This document shows positions 7,724 through 15,560 of a DNA stretch of 18,683 nt, piece after piece. The position numbers were made by a program, and so were the translations under genes. Source of the stretch: an uncultured Treponema sp. (GTDB lineage Bacteria; Spirochaetota; Spirochaetia; Treponematales; Treponemataceae); NCBI GenBank assembly GCA_905372345.1, contig CAJPPE010000005.1:1-18683 (forward strand), read 5' to 3'. Position 1 is the stretch's first letter. Each line of letters opens with the position of its first letter. The notes below the pieces were generated by a model that saw only the letters and a list, made by a program, of their open reading frames with translations, was not told the origin of the DNA and did not search any database.

Positions 7724-8215
7724 TTAAAATTCTTTTAACCTTCTTCTCAATGATTCGACTACTCCTGATCTTCCTTCGTCCTCATAAATTTTGATACATT
7801 TCTCAAACTCAGGTTTTGCCTTTTCTTTTGAAAGAGAGTGTTGCATAAAAAGTTCAAAATCGGGAATTAAAAGCTTAAGTTTCGGTGTGAGTTTGTCCGG
7901 ATGCTTAACCTTACCTGGATTAATTGCCATAATTATGGGGAAGTAGTAAGCTTTTTCCCTCGTTCCATAAAATTTCAAAGCAATTTGAGATAGAGTATCC
8001 CCTGCGACAACTGTATATTCCTTCACAGGAACATCTTGAGGTTCTTCCACAACCGGAGTCGGGTCTTGTATGGGCTCAGGTTGTACTGTCGGTGTAGGTT
8101 CTTCTACAACCTCCGGTGCCGGCTTTTCTACCGGAGGTTTAGGAGGCGTTCCGCAGCTCGTAAAGATAAAAGAAAAAAAAGCCAATAAGGTCAAAGCTTT
8201 CAAAATGTTTTTCAT
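7724..8215 (-). CDS. LysM-domain lipoprotein
   Basis: A 163-residue exported protein. Residues 1-20 are a lipoprotein signal ending FIFTSC, with lipidation at Cys21. Residues 22-64 are a Pro/Glu/Val-rich extended linker with repeated PTP and EEP steps. A single LysM domain follows from about 66 to 119 (YTVVAGDTLSQIALKFYG, then an AINPGKV turn and LKLLIP), the fold that binds N-acetylglucosamine chains of peptidoglycan. The C-terminal 45 residues are a charged helix. The design suggests a membrane anchor, a spacer across the periplasm and a cell-wall grip. AAGGAG lies five bases before the ATG (8221-8226). It follows fhs, whose end shows no terminator, but has its own promoter and a 5' hairpin. 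Confidence 0.9.
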   Translation of the reverse strand: MKNILKALTLLAFFSFIFTSCGTPPKPPVEKPAPEVVEEPTPTVQPEPIQDPTPVVEEPQDVPVKEYTVVAGDTLSQIALKFYGTREKAYYFPIIMAINPGKVKHPDKLTPKLKLLIPDFELFMQHSLSKEKAKPEFEKCIKIYEDEGRSGVVESLRRRLKEF

Positions 8216-8240
8216 GGTTACTCCTTAATAAAATAAAGGA

Positions 8241-8272
8241 TTTACAAACTCACCTTTCGACAAGTTTGTAAA
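8241..8272 (-). repeat. 10-bp inverted repeat in the leader of the LysM gene
   Basis: TTTACAAACT (8241-8250) and AGTTTGTAAA (8263-8272) are perfect inverted arms around a 12-base loop. They lie just downstream of the predicted start point near 8278 and upstream of the ribosome site. This could be a 5'-end stem that stabilises the mRNA or an operator for a repressor. Confidence 0.6.
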
Positions 8273-8284
8273 CCGCTCTCTTCT

Positions 8285-8313
8285 ATTGTACGATATTATT
8301 ACGAAAAAATCAA
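8285..8313 (-). promoter_or_regulatory. Promoter of the LysM lipoprotein gene
   Basis: On the minus strand TTGATT (8313-8308) and TACAAT (8290-8285) are 17 bp apart, four and five of six consensus bases. The start point would be near 8278. Confidence 0.6.
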
Positions 8314-8340
8314 ATGGTATCGCATATTTTTATAAATTTT

Positions 8341-10005
8341 TTATGACAAACCTTCGATGTTTCCGTTTACGAGGTCAATTCTGACGGCCTGCGGATCTTT
8401 TGGAAGGCCGGGCATTCTCATCATATCTCCCATAATGGCTACAATCATTTCGGAACCGGAGTTTAAAACGATGTCTCTGACATTCATTTCAAAGCCCGTA
8501 GGAACTCCGTAAAGCTTAGGATCCGACGAGAACGAGTACTGTGTTTTAGCGACACAAACAGGGAAATCGGCCATTCCGGCTTCTTCAATCTTTTTAATCA
8601 TCTTGTCAGCTGCACCCGAATATGTAACATCGGAAGCTCCATAGATTTCTTTACAGATTTTTCCTATCTTTGTTTTTATGGAATCTTTATCTTCGTAAAC
8701 AAATTTTAAGGGTTTCGACGGATTGGTTTCGATTGTCTTTACGACGAGCTCTGCAAGTTCAACGGCACCTTTTCCGCCTTCAACAAAGGCATTGTTTACG
8801 GCAAAGCCTACACCTTGGGCTTCACAGTGTTTTTTAACCAGATCCAATTCGGAGTCAATATCATAGCCGTATCTGTTAAGAGCTACAACTACAGTCTGTC
8901 CGAATTTTTTCATGTTTTCAATGTGCTTGTCAAGGTTGGCCAAGCCTTTTTTGAGGGCTTCTGCATTGGGTTTGGATATTTCCTTTTCGGGAACATCTCC
9001 GTGCATTTTTAAACCGCCGGTAGTAGCCGCAATTATTGTCAATTTCGGATTTAAACCGGCTTTTCGGCACTTGATATCAAAGAATTTTTCGGCACCGAGG
9101 TCTGCGGCGAAGCCTGCTTCGGTAATTACATATTCTCCGTAGGTAAGAGCCGTTTTTGTAGCTATTACCGAGTTACAGCCGTGAGCAATGTTTGCAAAGG
9201 GGCCGCCGTGAATAAAGGCAGGGGTATTTTCGGTCGTTTGTACAAGGTTGGGGTTAATTGCGTTCTTTAAAAGAACTACTATTGAACCTGCAATACCTAA
9301 ATCTTTTACCTTTACGGCATTATTTTCGGTATCATAACCCAATATGATATTTTCGATTCTTCGGCGTAAATCTTCAATGTCTTTTGCAAGGCAGAAAATA
9401 GCCATAATTTCGGAAGCGGGGGTAATATCAAAGCCCGATTCCATAACCACGCCGTTACCGTCTCCTAAGCCTGTAACAACTTGGCGCAAGTTTCTATCAT
9501 TGACATCCAAAACTCTTTTCCAAAGGACGGTTTTAATTGCTTTAGGTGTTCCCTGCATTCTGAAAATGTAATTGTCAAAAAGAGCACTTATCATGTTATG
9601 AGCTGAGGTGATTGCATGGAAGTCTCCTGTAAAGTGGAGGTTAATATCTTCCATAGGAAGAACTTGAGCGTAACCGCCTCCGGCAGCACCGCCTTTCATA
9701 CCGAAACAGGGGCCTAAAGAGGGCTCCCTCAAAGCTGCAACAGCCTTTTTCCCGATTTTGTTTAACCCCAAAGCGAGACCGATTGATACGGTCGTCTTGC
9801 CTATTCCGGCCTTTGTAGGCGTGATGGCGGTAACAAGGATTAAATTATTCTTTTTTACCTTTGCATCATCTATAACACTATAGGGAACCTTGGCTATGTA
9901 CTTTCCATAGGGAATAACATTATCTTCATGAATCCCTAAGCCGTCTGCAATTTCAGCGATTTTATTTAGCTTCGCTTCTCTAGCTATTTCTATATCAGTT
10001 TTCAT
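8341..10005 (-). CDS. fhs: Formate-tetrahydrofolate ligase
   Basis: Fhs joins formate to tetrahydrofolate with ATP, giving 10-formyl-tetrahydrofolate, which FolD can then process. Length 554 residues is normal. The ATP loop reads TKAGIGKTT (64-72), unlike the PAGEGKT form of acetogen enzymes; from memory Bacteroidetes proteins carry the same TKAGIGKTT variant. Other family blocks are EPSLGPCFG near 94, [12 protein letters not shown] (104-115), [11 protein letters not shown] (127-137), [14 protein letters not shown] in the middle and GLPKDPQA near the end. The N-terminus MKTDIEIA matches the family, so the ATG at 10005 is trusted although there is no Shine-Dalgarno site. No clear terminator follows the stop at 8341. 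The enzyme supports purine and formyl-Met synthesis, or disposal of formate in a fermenting anaerobe. Confidence 0.97.
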   Translation of the reverse strand: MKTDIEIAREAKLNKIAEIADGLGIHEDNVIPYGKYIAKVPYSVIDDAKVKKNNLILVTAITPTKAGIGKTTVSIGLALGLNKIGKKAVAALREPSLGPCFGMKGGAAGGGYAQVLPMEDINLHFTGDFHAITSAHNMISALFDNYIFRMQGTPKAIKTVLWKRVLDVNDRNLRQVVTGLGDGNGVVMESGFDITPASEIMAIFCLAKDIEDLRRRIENIILGYDTENNAVKVKDLGIAGSIVVLLKNAINPNLVQTTENTPAFIHGGPFANIAHGCNSVIATKTALTYGEYVITEAGFAADLGAEKFFDIKCRKAGLNPKLTIIAATTGGLKMHGDVPEKEISKPNAEALKKGLANLDKHIENMKKFGQTVVVALNRYGYDIDSELDLVKKHCEAQGVGFAVNNAFVEGGKGAVELAELVVKTIETNPSKPLKFVYEDKDSIKTKIGKICKEIYGASDVTYSGAADKMIKKIEEAGMADFPVCVAKTQYSFSSDPKLYGVPTGFEMNVRDIVLNSGSEMIVAIMGDMMRMPGLPKDPQAVRIDLVNGNIEGLS

Positions 10006-10011
10006 ATCAAC

Positions 10012-10040
10012 ATTATGACATAAAAAAGCTATATTTGCAA
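10012..10040 (-). promoter_or_regulatory. fhs promoter, predicted to give a leaderless mRNA
   Basis: On the minus strand TTGCAA (10040-10035) and CATAAT (10017-10012) are 17 bp apart. Only six bases separate the -10 box from the ATG, so the usual start point falls on the A of the ATG. This agrees with the missing ribosome site. Confidence 0.55.
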
Positions 10041-10100
10041 CTGCAAAATGCTTTTTTTGTTAAACTAGGCTTGCATTTATTTATGCTGCGTTTTTGCTCT

Positions 10101-10116
10101 CATTTAATCGGTACTT
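10101..10116 (+). repeat. Left copy of 16-bp direct repeat flanking the ABC operon
   Basis: CATTTAATCGGTACTT here matches CATTCAATCGGTACTT at 15626-15641 in 15 of 16 bases, in the same orientation. It lies 95 bases upstream of fhs, between fhs and the end of the transporter operon. Confidence 0.85.
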
Positions 10117-10249
10117 AATTCATAGGCATTGTCAAACAATATTTAAACACGGAAAATAAGAGTTTTTAATTAAGTAAATGAGTATAAATTAAGATTTATA
10201 ATTATATTTATGCACAACGTCATTTGAGTTCATAGCGGCTTGTTTTTCT
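10117..10249. other. AT-rich non-coding linker after the ABC operon
   Basis: About 130 bases between the left repeat and the last ATPase stop. It holds no convincing gene. An AT-only 7-bp hairpin (TATAAAT 10183-10189 with ATTTATA 10194-10200) is the only fold seen, and there is no GC-rich terminator for the leftward operon. TTGTCAA at 10129-10135 is the inverse of TTGACAA at 15619-15625, but the placement is not symmetrical. Confidence 0.5.
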
Positions 10250-11068
10250 TTATACAGAAATAACCCTGCTCGCCCTTATAAGCTCCTTTATAACCTCGTT
10301 TTCGCTCTCCCAAAGCCTTCTGGTTTCATCGTAGAACTCAACCCTACCATCGCTCAAAACCATGGTCTTTTCAGCCATCATGCCTATTGCGTTTAAATCG
10401 TGAGAGATAAAGATAAGCGTCATAGCGTTTTTATCGACCATTTTCTTAAGTGTCTTCATGACCTCAAGCTGCACCAGTATATCAAGCGCCGAAATTATTT
10501 CATCTGCAATAAGAACTTTAGGCTCTGTCAACATGGCTCTGCAAATTGCCATCCTTTGTAGTTGTCCACCTGATAGCTGCTCTGGGTAACGCTCTAGTAA
10601 GTCTGGTTCGAGCTCACACTGAAATAGCAGCTCTTTGATTTTTTCGCTAACGGCTTCTTTGATTGCCTTTTTTTCGCACGAATTGTCAGTAGATGTCTTC
10701 GCACTTTTTATAAAGGCCTTCTCGTACCTCAAAGCAACTTCACTTAGGGACTTAGCTAGAGTCTGCCTTGGGTTAAAGGCTGCCTTTGAGTTTTGAAAAA
10801 CCATCTGCACGGGAAACCTTGCCGTATCTCTTCTTCCCTTTTTGATTACCGGCAATGCTTCTTCTCTAAAAAACACCTCTCCACTATCTGCTTCCATGAT
10901 TCCTACTAAAATCTTGGACAGGGTTGATTTTCCGCTTCCTGATGCACCTGCTATACCTAGGGTTTCACCCTCATTTAGACTAAAGCTAATATTGTCGAGA
11001 ACCTTGTGCTGGTCAAAGCTCTTATCTATGTTTCTTGCTTCGATTATTATCTTATCTTGCTTACTCAT
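10250..11068 (-). CDS. ABC transporter ATPase, NikE/DppF-like
   Basis: A 272-residue nucleotide-binding subunit, last gene of the riboswitch-controlled operon. Walker A is GASGSGKST (41-49), the Q-loop region QMVFQN (88-93), the signature LSGGQLQR (165-172) and Walker B VLIADE (185-190), followed by IISALD, where PTSALD or PVSALD is usual. The switch histidine is in FISHDLN. The N-terminal 120-150 region has a lysine-rich insertion. It ends soon after the core fold and lacks the C-terminal oligo_HPY extension of long peptide-transporter ATPases, like NikE. The start overlaps the preceding ATPase gene by eight bases, so the two are coupled. It pairs with the other ATPase to power import; substrate is inferred from the operon control only. 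Confidence 0.9.
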   Translation of the reverse strand: MSKQDKIIIEARNIDKSFDQHKVLDNISFSLNEGETLGIAGASGSGKSTLSKILVGIMEADSGEVFFREEALPVIKKGRRDTARFPVQMVFQNSKAAFNPRQTLAKSLSEVALRYEKAFIKSAKTSTDNSCEKKAIKEAVSEKIKELLFQCELEPDLLERYPEQLSGGQLQRMAICRAMLTEPKVLIADEIISALDILVQLEVMKTLKKMVDKNAMTLIFISHDLNAIGMMAEKTMVLSDGRVEFYDETRRLWESENEVIKELIRASRVISV

Positions 11069-11954
11069 TACCTTTATATTCTCCTCGCGATACGAGTTCC
11101 TTTGACGCCTCTAGCAGCCTCAGACCTTCATCGCTTTTAGGCGATGTAAAGAAATTTTCAATGCTTTCAAGCTCCACAAGTTCGCCCTTGCTCACTATAG
11201 CTATATTGTCGCACAGCTTCTTAATCATGCCAGGACTGTGGCTTACATAGATTATGGTCAGGTCGTGATTTTTAGCTAGTGTCTGCAAGATTTCCAAGGT
11301 ATTCAGCTGATTTATTACATCAAGGGCAGACGAAGGCTCATCAGCTATCAAAAGCTTAGGATTTTTGACCATAGCCATTACAAAGACTGTTCTCTGTCTC
11401 ATTCCTCCGGAAAATTCCTGAGGCAAAAGGTTAAGCTTTGATCTGTCATTGCCTAGACCAAGCTTTTCGAGCCATTCTATAGCAAGCTCCTCACACTGAC
11501 TACCTTTGATATCCCTCGAAAGCTCAATTTCTCTGCAGATCTGATCCAAAACACCGACATAAGGGTTAAGTGCGTTTATTGAATCCTGCGGGATATAGCT
11601 TATGTACTTCTTTAGAACCTCCCTGCGCTCAGCCTCATTAAGCTTGTTCAGGTCGTATTCACCTAAGACCTTGCACTCGCCGACCATTTCCCAATTTTCT
11701 TTAGGGAGGCTTCCCAAAATACCCTTTATCAAAAGGCTTTTGCCTCCTCCAGAGCTTCCCGTAATACCTAATTTATCGCCTTGGCATAGCTCAAAATTAA
11801 CATTCTTGAGCTTGTAATCCTTGATAGGGGAATTAGCCCTTTTGAATCTCCTAACAGCGCTCCCACTTGTCAAATCCTTATGTATTATTCCAAAATTTTT
11901 AAGCGAAAGTATTTTTTCATTCATCAAAATTCTATCGTCCTTTTCTATACTCAT
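11061..11954 (-). CDS. ABC transporter ATPase, NikD/DppD-like
   Basis: A 297-residue nucleotide-binding subunit. Walker A GSSGGGKS (66-73), Q-loop IPQD (121-124), signature FSGGMRQR (181-188), Walker B LLIADEP (201-207), and switch histidine in YVSHSPG. It carries about 40 extra N-terminal residues before the core but lacks the C-terminal iron-sulfur/oligo_HPY segment found in OppD and DppD, again closer to nickel-type subunits. The ATG at 11954 has AGGA five bases upstream; a second ATG at 11924 is possible but is less well spaced. It starts 40 bases after the permease stop, the only notable gap among the last four genes. Together with the next ATPase it should form the heterodimeric motor. 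Confidence 0.9.
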   Translation of the reverse strand: MSIEKDDRILMNEKILSLKNFGIIHKDLTSGSAVRRFKRANSPIKDYKLKNVNFELCQGDKLGITGSSGGGKSLLIKGILGSLPKENWEMVGECKVLGEYDLNKLNEAERREVLKKYISYIPQDSINALNPYVGVLDQICREIELSRDIKGSQCEELAIEWLEKLGLGNDRSKLNLLPQEFSGGMRQRTVFVMAMVKNPKLLIADEPSSALDVINQLNTLEILQTLAKNHDLTIIYVSHSPGMIKKLCDNIAIVSKGELVELESIENFFTSPKSDEGLRLLEASKELVSRGEYKGNE

Positions 11955-11994
11955 GTAAATCCTGCTCGTATCTGAACCACCTTAGTTACAGATA

Positions 11995-12774
11995 TCACTT
12001 ATATTTCTTATCCTTCCAATCGTCGAACATGTAATACATAAACAGCGACAGCGATAGAATTCCAAGCGTCGGCCACAGTATTAAAACAGGCTTTTCAACT
12101 ATGTAGAATCTGTACTGATATAGCATGCTGCCCCAGTCCGGAGTCGTTATATCTGATCCAAGGCCGATAAAGGTCAGTGACGCATATGCGAGTATTATAT
12201 TTCCGCCCTGACTTGCTAGAACTGCCATTATAGGCGGGAGATTATTCTTCAAAATATGATTGAACAATATCTTATGCGTTGGCGTTCCTAAAAGCTTTTC
12301 AGCAATTATAAACTCCTCGTCGAGCATACTTCTCGTCAGGTTCTCGCTTTGATAGGCAAAGGTTCCAATCCCGTATATTCCGAGTGCCATACCTACGGCA
12401 AAGGGCGAATTTCCAACCGTCATTATCACAATTAGGGCAACGATCAAAGAAGGAACGACCATGGATATGTCGGCAAAGAGCCTAACTAAAATCCTTATAT
12501 TTCCTCCAAAATATCCGCTAATCGTACCTATTGCGCAGCCGACTATAACAGATGTTAGACAAGCTGAAATAAGTACCGTAATCGTTCTATTAAAGCCAAC
12601 GACCATAAGGGCAAATATATCTCTTCCAAGGTCATCAGTACCAAGAAGATGAGCGCTGCTCATAGGCAAGAACTTATTATCGACATTTACCATCTTAGGA
12701 TTTTGCGTCGGAAGTAGTGCGCAAACAATAAAGAATGCCATCAATATGCTTCCACCAATTAAGAATTTTTTCAT
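11995..12774 (-). CDS. ABC transporter permease, NikC/DppC-like
   Basis: A 259-residue inner-membrane permease of the peptide/nickel class. After an N-terminal helix (residues 4-22) the periplasmic part contains LLGTDDLGRDIF, a hallmark of DppC/OppC/NikC. About five further helices follow, and the cytoplasmic coupling loop is AEKLLGTPTHKILFNHILKN, matching the EAA consensus for the ATPase contact. Its ATG overlaps the stop of the partner permease by four bases (ATGA), so expression is coupled. It forms the channel with the NikB-like subunit. Confidence 0.92.
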   Translation of the reverse strand: MKKFLIGGSILMAFFIVCALLPTQNPKMVNVDNKFLPMSSAHLLGTDDLGRDIFALMVVGFNRTITVLISACLTSVIVGCAIGTISGYFGGNIRILVRLFADISMVVPSLIVALIVIMTVGNSPFAVGMALGIYGIGTFAYQSENLTRSMLDEEFIIAEKLLGTPTHKILFNHILKNNLPPIMAVLASQGGNIILAYASLTFIGLGSDITTPDWGSMLYQYRFYIVEKPVLILWPTLGILSLSLFMYYMFDDWKDKKYK

Positions 12775-13697
12775 GACGACACCTCTCTTTTTAGAATCCT
12801 ACCCATGATAAACTCGAACACTATGTTCACCAAAAACATCCATAAAACCAGAATCATTATATAGCTTTGAACCATAGGATAGTCTCTTCTCGATATACTC
12901 TCTATCAAAAAAGTGCTGAGTCCCGGAAGCGCCATGGCATATTCGACGACGGTTGCACCGCCGATTACGGATGAAAATTTCGATATAGCAATCGAAAATA
13001 GACCGTACAAAGCAGGCCTGCTTCCGTATTTTAGCAAGGCCTTCTTACTGTCATATCCTCTTAGCGTGTAGTACTGCATAAACATGCTTTCAGCAGTCTC
13101 TTTAAAGTGTACTCTGACAGCTCTTGACATAGGCCCAATCATTGGAAATGCAACAAAAATCACAGCAAGAATAATGACCTCAGGCGTGACATTAGTGAAG
13201 AACTTCATCACCTGAAACTTTACGCCAAGGAAATATATGGTGAGCAAAATAATCAAAAATACCGGCATTGTCTGGCTCATCAAAGTAAGCGCTCGCGATA
13301 TGTAGTTATATACTCCCTTATCATTTAGCGAAGCCTTGTAACCAAGCCCAAAGCTTAGAGCCATGGCAAGGAAAATCCCGCCTAGTCCAATGCCAAAGGA
13401 TAAAGGCAGCCTCGAAAGAATCTCAGGCTTAAGCGAGCTCTGAGTCAAGTAGGATTTACCCCATTCACCCGACAAAAAGTCCTTCATCCAGCTAAAATAC
13501 TGCTTTATCAAAGGCTCATCAAAATGATAGAGCTTCTCTATAGCCTTGACATTTTCCTCGGTCTTTGGAAGCCCCAAATTCGTCAAAGTTATGTCTACAG
13601 GAGATCCTGGCGTTATTCGCACAATAGCAAAGGCCACAAGGCTAGTTGCGAAAAACACTAGAATCCACTTTAAAATTAGCTTTACATATCTATTCAT
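12771..13697 (-). CDS. ABC transporter permease, NikB/DppB-like
   Basis: A 308-residue inner-membrane permease. The start is placed at the ATG at 13697 because MNRYVKLILKWILVFF gives the normal DppB/NikB first helix; a further upstream ATG at 13748 lies inside the intercistronic hairpin and would add a Cys-rich, unrelated leader. The periplasmic segment with RITPGSPVD near residue 30 is typical. The coupling loop around YYTLRGYDSKKALLKYGSRPAL corresponds to the EAA motif, and GGATVVEYAMALPGLSTFLIE to the conserved end of the family. Upstream ribosome binding is weak (GAAAAG), which with the hairpin suggests lower output than the binding protein. It is followed by the ATGA overlap with the partner permease. 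Confidence 0.9.
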   Translation of the reverse strand: MNRYVKLILKWILVFFATSLVAFAIVRITPGSPVDITLTNLGLPKTEENVKAIEKLYHFDEPLIKQYFSWMKDFLSGEWGKSYLTQSSLKPEILSRLPLSFGIGLGGIFLAMALSFGLGYKASLNDKGVYNYISRALTLMSQTMPVFLIILLTIYFLGVKFQVMKFFTNVTPEVIILAVIFVAFPMIGPMSRAVRVHFKETAESMFMQYYTLRGYDSKKALLKYGSRPALYGLFSIAISKFSSVIGGATVVEYAMALPGLSTFLIESISRRDYPMVQSYIMILVLWMFLVNIVFEFIMGRILKREVSS

Positions 13698-13716
13698 ATG
13701 TTTCTTTTCATTCTTT

Positions 13717-13758
13717 AAACAAGGGGATGTCACACAAAATGTACACATCCCCTTGTTT
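13717..13758 (-). terminator. Intercistronic stem-loop after the binding-protein gene
   Basis: AAACAAGGGGATGT (13717-13730) and ACATCCCCTTGTTT (13745-13758) form a perfect 14-bp stem with a 14-base loop. It begins two bases after the binding-protein stop. Only three T residues follow on the minus strand, so it is best read as a partial terminator or RNA-stabilising stem that lets the binding protein be made in excess over the membrane parts. Confidence 0.8.
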
Positions 13759-13760
13759 TC

Positions 13761-15251
13761 TTATTTAACTTTTAGAGTTGAGTTTACAATATAGTAATCT
13801 CCGTTCCAAAGCTTATAATCTTTCAGCTTATCAGATACAGCAGCATGCCACTTAGGATCCATGGTCATCAAAACAGGTCTATCCTTTAGAATCTGCTCCT
13901 GTGCCTGTATTGCAAGCTTATCAATGTTCTCAGGATTTGATTCGCTTCCCATCTGATCTAGGATTCCATCCGTTATGCTTGAGCTGTATGACATGAAGTT
14001 GTTAGGTCCACCTGTTCTGAAGAACTGATTCAAGAAATACACTGGGCTTCCAGCCGGGGAAGGATGCTGTGCATATACCAGAATGTCAAAGTCCTTAGCC
14101 TTTGTAACCTTTGATATATCGTCAACAACCTCAACTGAAGCCTTGATTCCAAGCTTCTCTAGTTCTGAAGCGATTGTCTGGCTAAGCTTTGGAAGGTCAG
14201 CCTTTGAGCTGTATGTCTTAATTGAAAGTGTAAGCTCCTTGCCTTCCTTCATTCTGTACTTCTGGCCTTCCTCAAGCTTCCATCCGGATTTGTCTAGAAG
14301 AGCCTTTGCCTCGTTTAGATTATATGTAGCTGCTGTCTTTGCATCAAAGCTATTATATCCAGCAAAAAGTCCTGTTGGAATTGTTCCGCCATCTAGAGTC
14401 TTCTTGATAGCTTCTCTATCAATGCCCTTATCTATAGCTTCTCTTACAGCCGGATCTTTAAGAATATCATTTTCTAGATTTAGGAATGTATAGTACTGAT
14501 ATGCAGCATCAAAGTCTATTACATTCTTCTTTTTGTCCTTTAGCTCCTTAGCAATATCACCTGTGAGTCCGAAGGCTAGATCAACCTCTCCTGACTCGTA
14601 CGCTAGCTTAAGAGCATTTACATCCTTGAAAGCCTTGATCTTTACAGTCTTAGGTCTTTCATTTGCATCTGGATAGTTTTCGTTAGGCTCTAGAGTAACT
14701 TCGCTCTGTGCCTTTAGCTCTTTGATCTTGAATGGGCCTGTAAATACATACTTATCGCCATCCTTCTTATATACAACATTAGTCCACTCACCTAGAATTG
14801 ACTTTAGGTCAGTTGTTGCTCTTTCTGTCTTCGCAGTCAAAGTGTAATCTCCTGTTGCCTCAAACTTAATCTTTCCAGCTGAAGCGTTTGAAAGCTTATT
14901 CTTTTCCTGAATCTCATTTAGACAAGCAGCTAGTGCCTTAGCATCAACCTTGCTTCCGTCAGCAAATTTTGCGTCCTTTTTCATTGTGATTTTCCACTCT
15001 GTGTCGCTCTTTGCCTCAAGCTTGTCCACGAATCTTGACTCCATGCTTCCGTCTTCCTTCTGCATGAATACGTACTCAGAAATTCCGTGGCTTGTAATCG
15101 ACCATGCATTTCCGCCATCAAGTGGATTATCATCTGTGATTACCCATGTCTGTCCGACAGTTACAGCATTACCGCTACTTCTCTGTCCGCAAGCGGTTAC
15201 TATGAAAACCATTGCAAACATCATGAAAACAGCCAAAAACCTTTTCTTCAT
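13761..15251 (-). CDS. ABC transporter substrate-binding lipoprotein, NikA/DppA-like (SBP_bac_5)
   Basis: A 496-residue extracytoplasmic solute receptor, first gene of the operon. The signal MKKRFLAVFMMFAMVFIVTAC ends in a lipobox with Cys21, so it is membrane-anchored. The body fits family 5: an early segment like LTPDNPLDG..W (here ITDDNPLDGGNAW), the loop WKITMKKDAKFADGSKVDA, the stretch FTGPFKIKELK, LAFGLTGDI, the hinge segment DPAVREAIDKGIDREAI and the late lobe ILVYAQHPSP. Histidines are few (HGISEY, AQHPSP, KWHAAV), leaving candidate metal ligands, but NikA-type ligand positions cannot be proven here. A GGGAGG site lies five bases before the ATG (15257-15262). Codon choice (AAG, AGC, CTA) looks unlike native genes. 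Cobalamin riboswitch control argues for cobalt, a cobalt chelate or a corrinoid as ligand. Confidence 0.92.
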   Translation of the reverse strand: MKKRFLAVFMMFAMVFIVTACGQRSSGNAVTVGQTWVITDDNPLDGGNAWSITSHGISEYVFMQKEDGSMESRFVDKLEAKSDTEWKITMKKDAKFADGSKVDAKALAACLNEIQEKNKLSNASAGKIKFEATGDYTLTAKTERATTDLKSILGEWTNVVYKKDGDKYVFTGPFKIKELKAQSEVTLEPNENYPDANERPKTVKIKAFKDVNALKLAYESGEVDLAFGLTGDIAKELKDKKKNVIDFDAAYQYYTFLNLENDILKDPAVREAIDKGIDREAIKKTLDGGTIPTGLFAGYNSFDAKTAATYNLNEAKALLDKSGWKLEEGQKYRMKEGKELTLSIKTYSSKADLPKLSQTIASELEKLGIKASVEVVDDISKVTKAKDFDILVYAQHPSPAGSPVYFLNQFFRTGGPNNFMSYSSSITDGILDQMGSESNPENIDKLAIQAQEQILKDRPVLMTMDPKWHAAVSDKLKDYKLWNGDYYIVNSTLKVK

Positions 15252-15298
15252 ATTTTCCTCCCTTTTCTAATACACGATAGTGCATACATTTGCCGAAT

Positions 15299-15336
15299 AA
15301 AAAAAGCCCACACAAAGGCAGGCGAATACTGCCCTT
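15299..15336 (-). terminator. Terminator-like hairpin of the cobalamin riboswitch
   Basis: On the minus strand AAGGGCAG (15336-15329) pairs with CTGCCTTT (15321-15314), one pair G-U, around a seven-base loop, and a seven-T run lies at 15305-15299, eight bases further. It sits between the aptamer and the ribosome site of the binding-protein gene, so it is the likely expression platform, ending transcription when cobalamin is bound. The gap before the T run leaves some doubt. Confidence 0.6.
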
Positions 15337-15365
15337 CCTTTATCCTCGTAAAATCCGGCGTCATC

Positions 15366-15521
15366 GCAACGAAGCAGGTCTTCTGACTTAGGCATTAACA
15401 CCCTTTACCTTCCCAGATCTATGTCCAGTGGCTTATAAAAGGCTAAACCATCACAGCGACGGAATCGCGTAAGAATCTCACTTACTTCCCTTTCAATCAT
15501 AGTAATATGAACTCGCGTTGC
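15366..15521 (-). ncRNA. Cobalamin (B12) riboswitch
   Basis: Read on the minus strand, the segment shows the ordered cobalamin-aptamer blocks: AAGGGAA, a GTAAG/CTTAC stem with a TGAGATT loop, a CGCTGTGA block, GCCACTGG, CTGGGAAGG and the B12 box AGTCAGAAGACCTGC (15388-15374). The outer stem is GCAACG (15521-15516) with CGTTGC (15371-15366). The L5 loop TCCG (15463-15460) could pair with CGGA (15357-15354) downstream as the regulatory kissing contact; that pairing is inferred. In this class, adenosyl- or methylcobalamin binding turns genes off. It lies between a strong promoter and the ABC operon. There is no gene in the 15252-15618 stretch. Confidence 0.92.
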
Positions 15522-15560
15522 TTGAATTATTCTTTTTTTCAAACATAGTTTGCTATCAGT

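Noticed and set aside
8815..9571. Open frames on the plus strand inside fhs, and similar ones opposite folD, the ATPases and the binding protein
   Set aside because: They are mirror frames of strongly coding genes, lack ribosome sites and show no recognisable domains.
10183..10200. Terminator for the ABC operon
   Set aside because: The stem is only A and T, seven pairs, with no T run on the minus strand.
13698..13748. Upstream start of the NikB-like permease at 13748
   Set aside because: It lies inside the 14-bp intercistronic stem and adds a Cys-rich leader not found in permeases; the ATG at 13697 begins the normal first helix.
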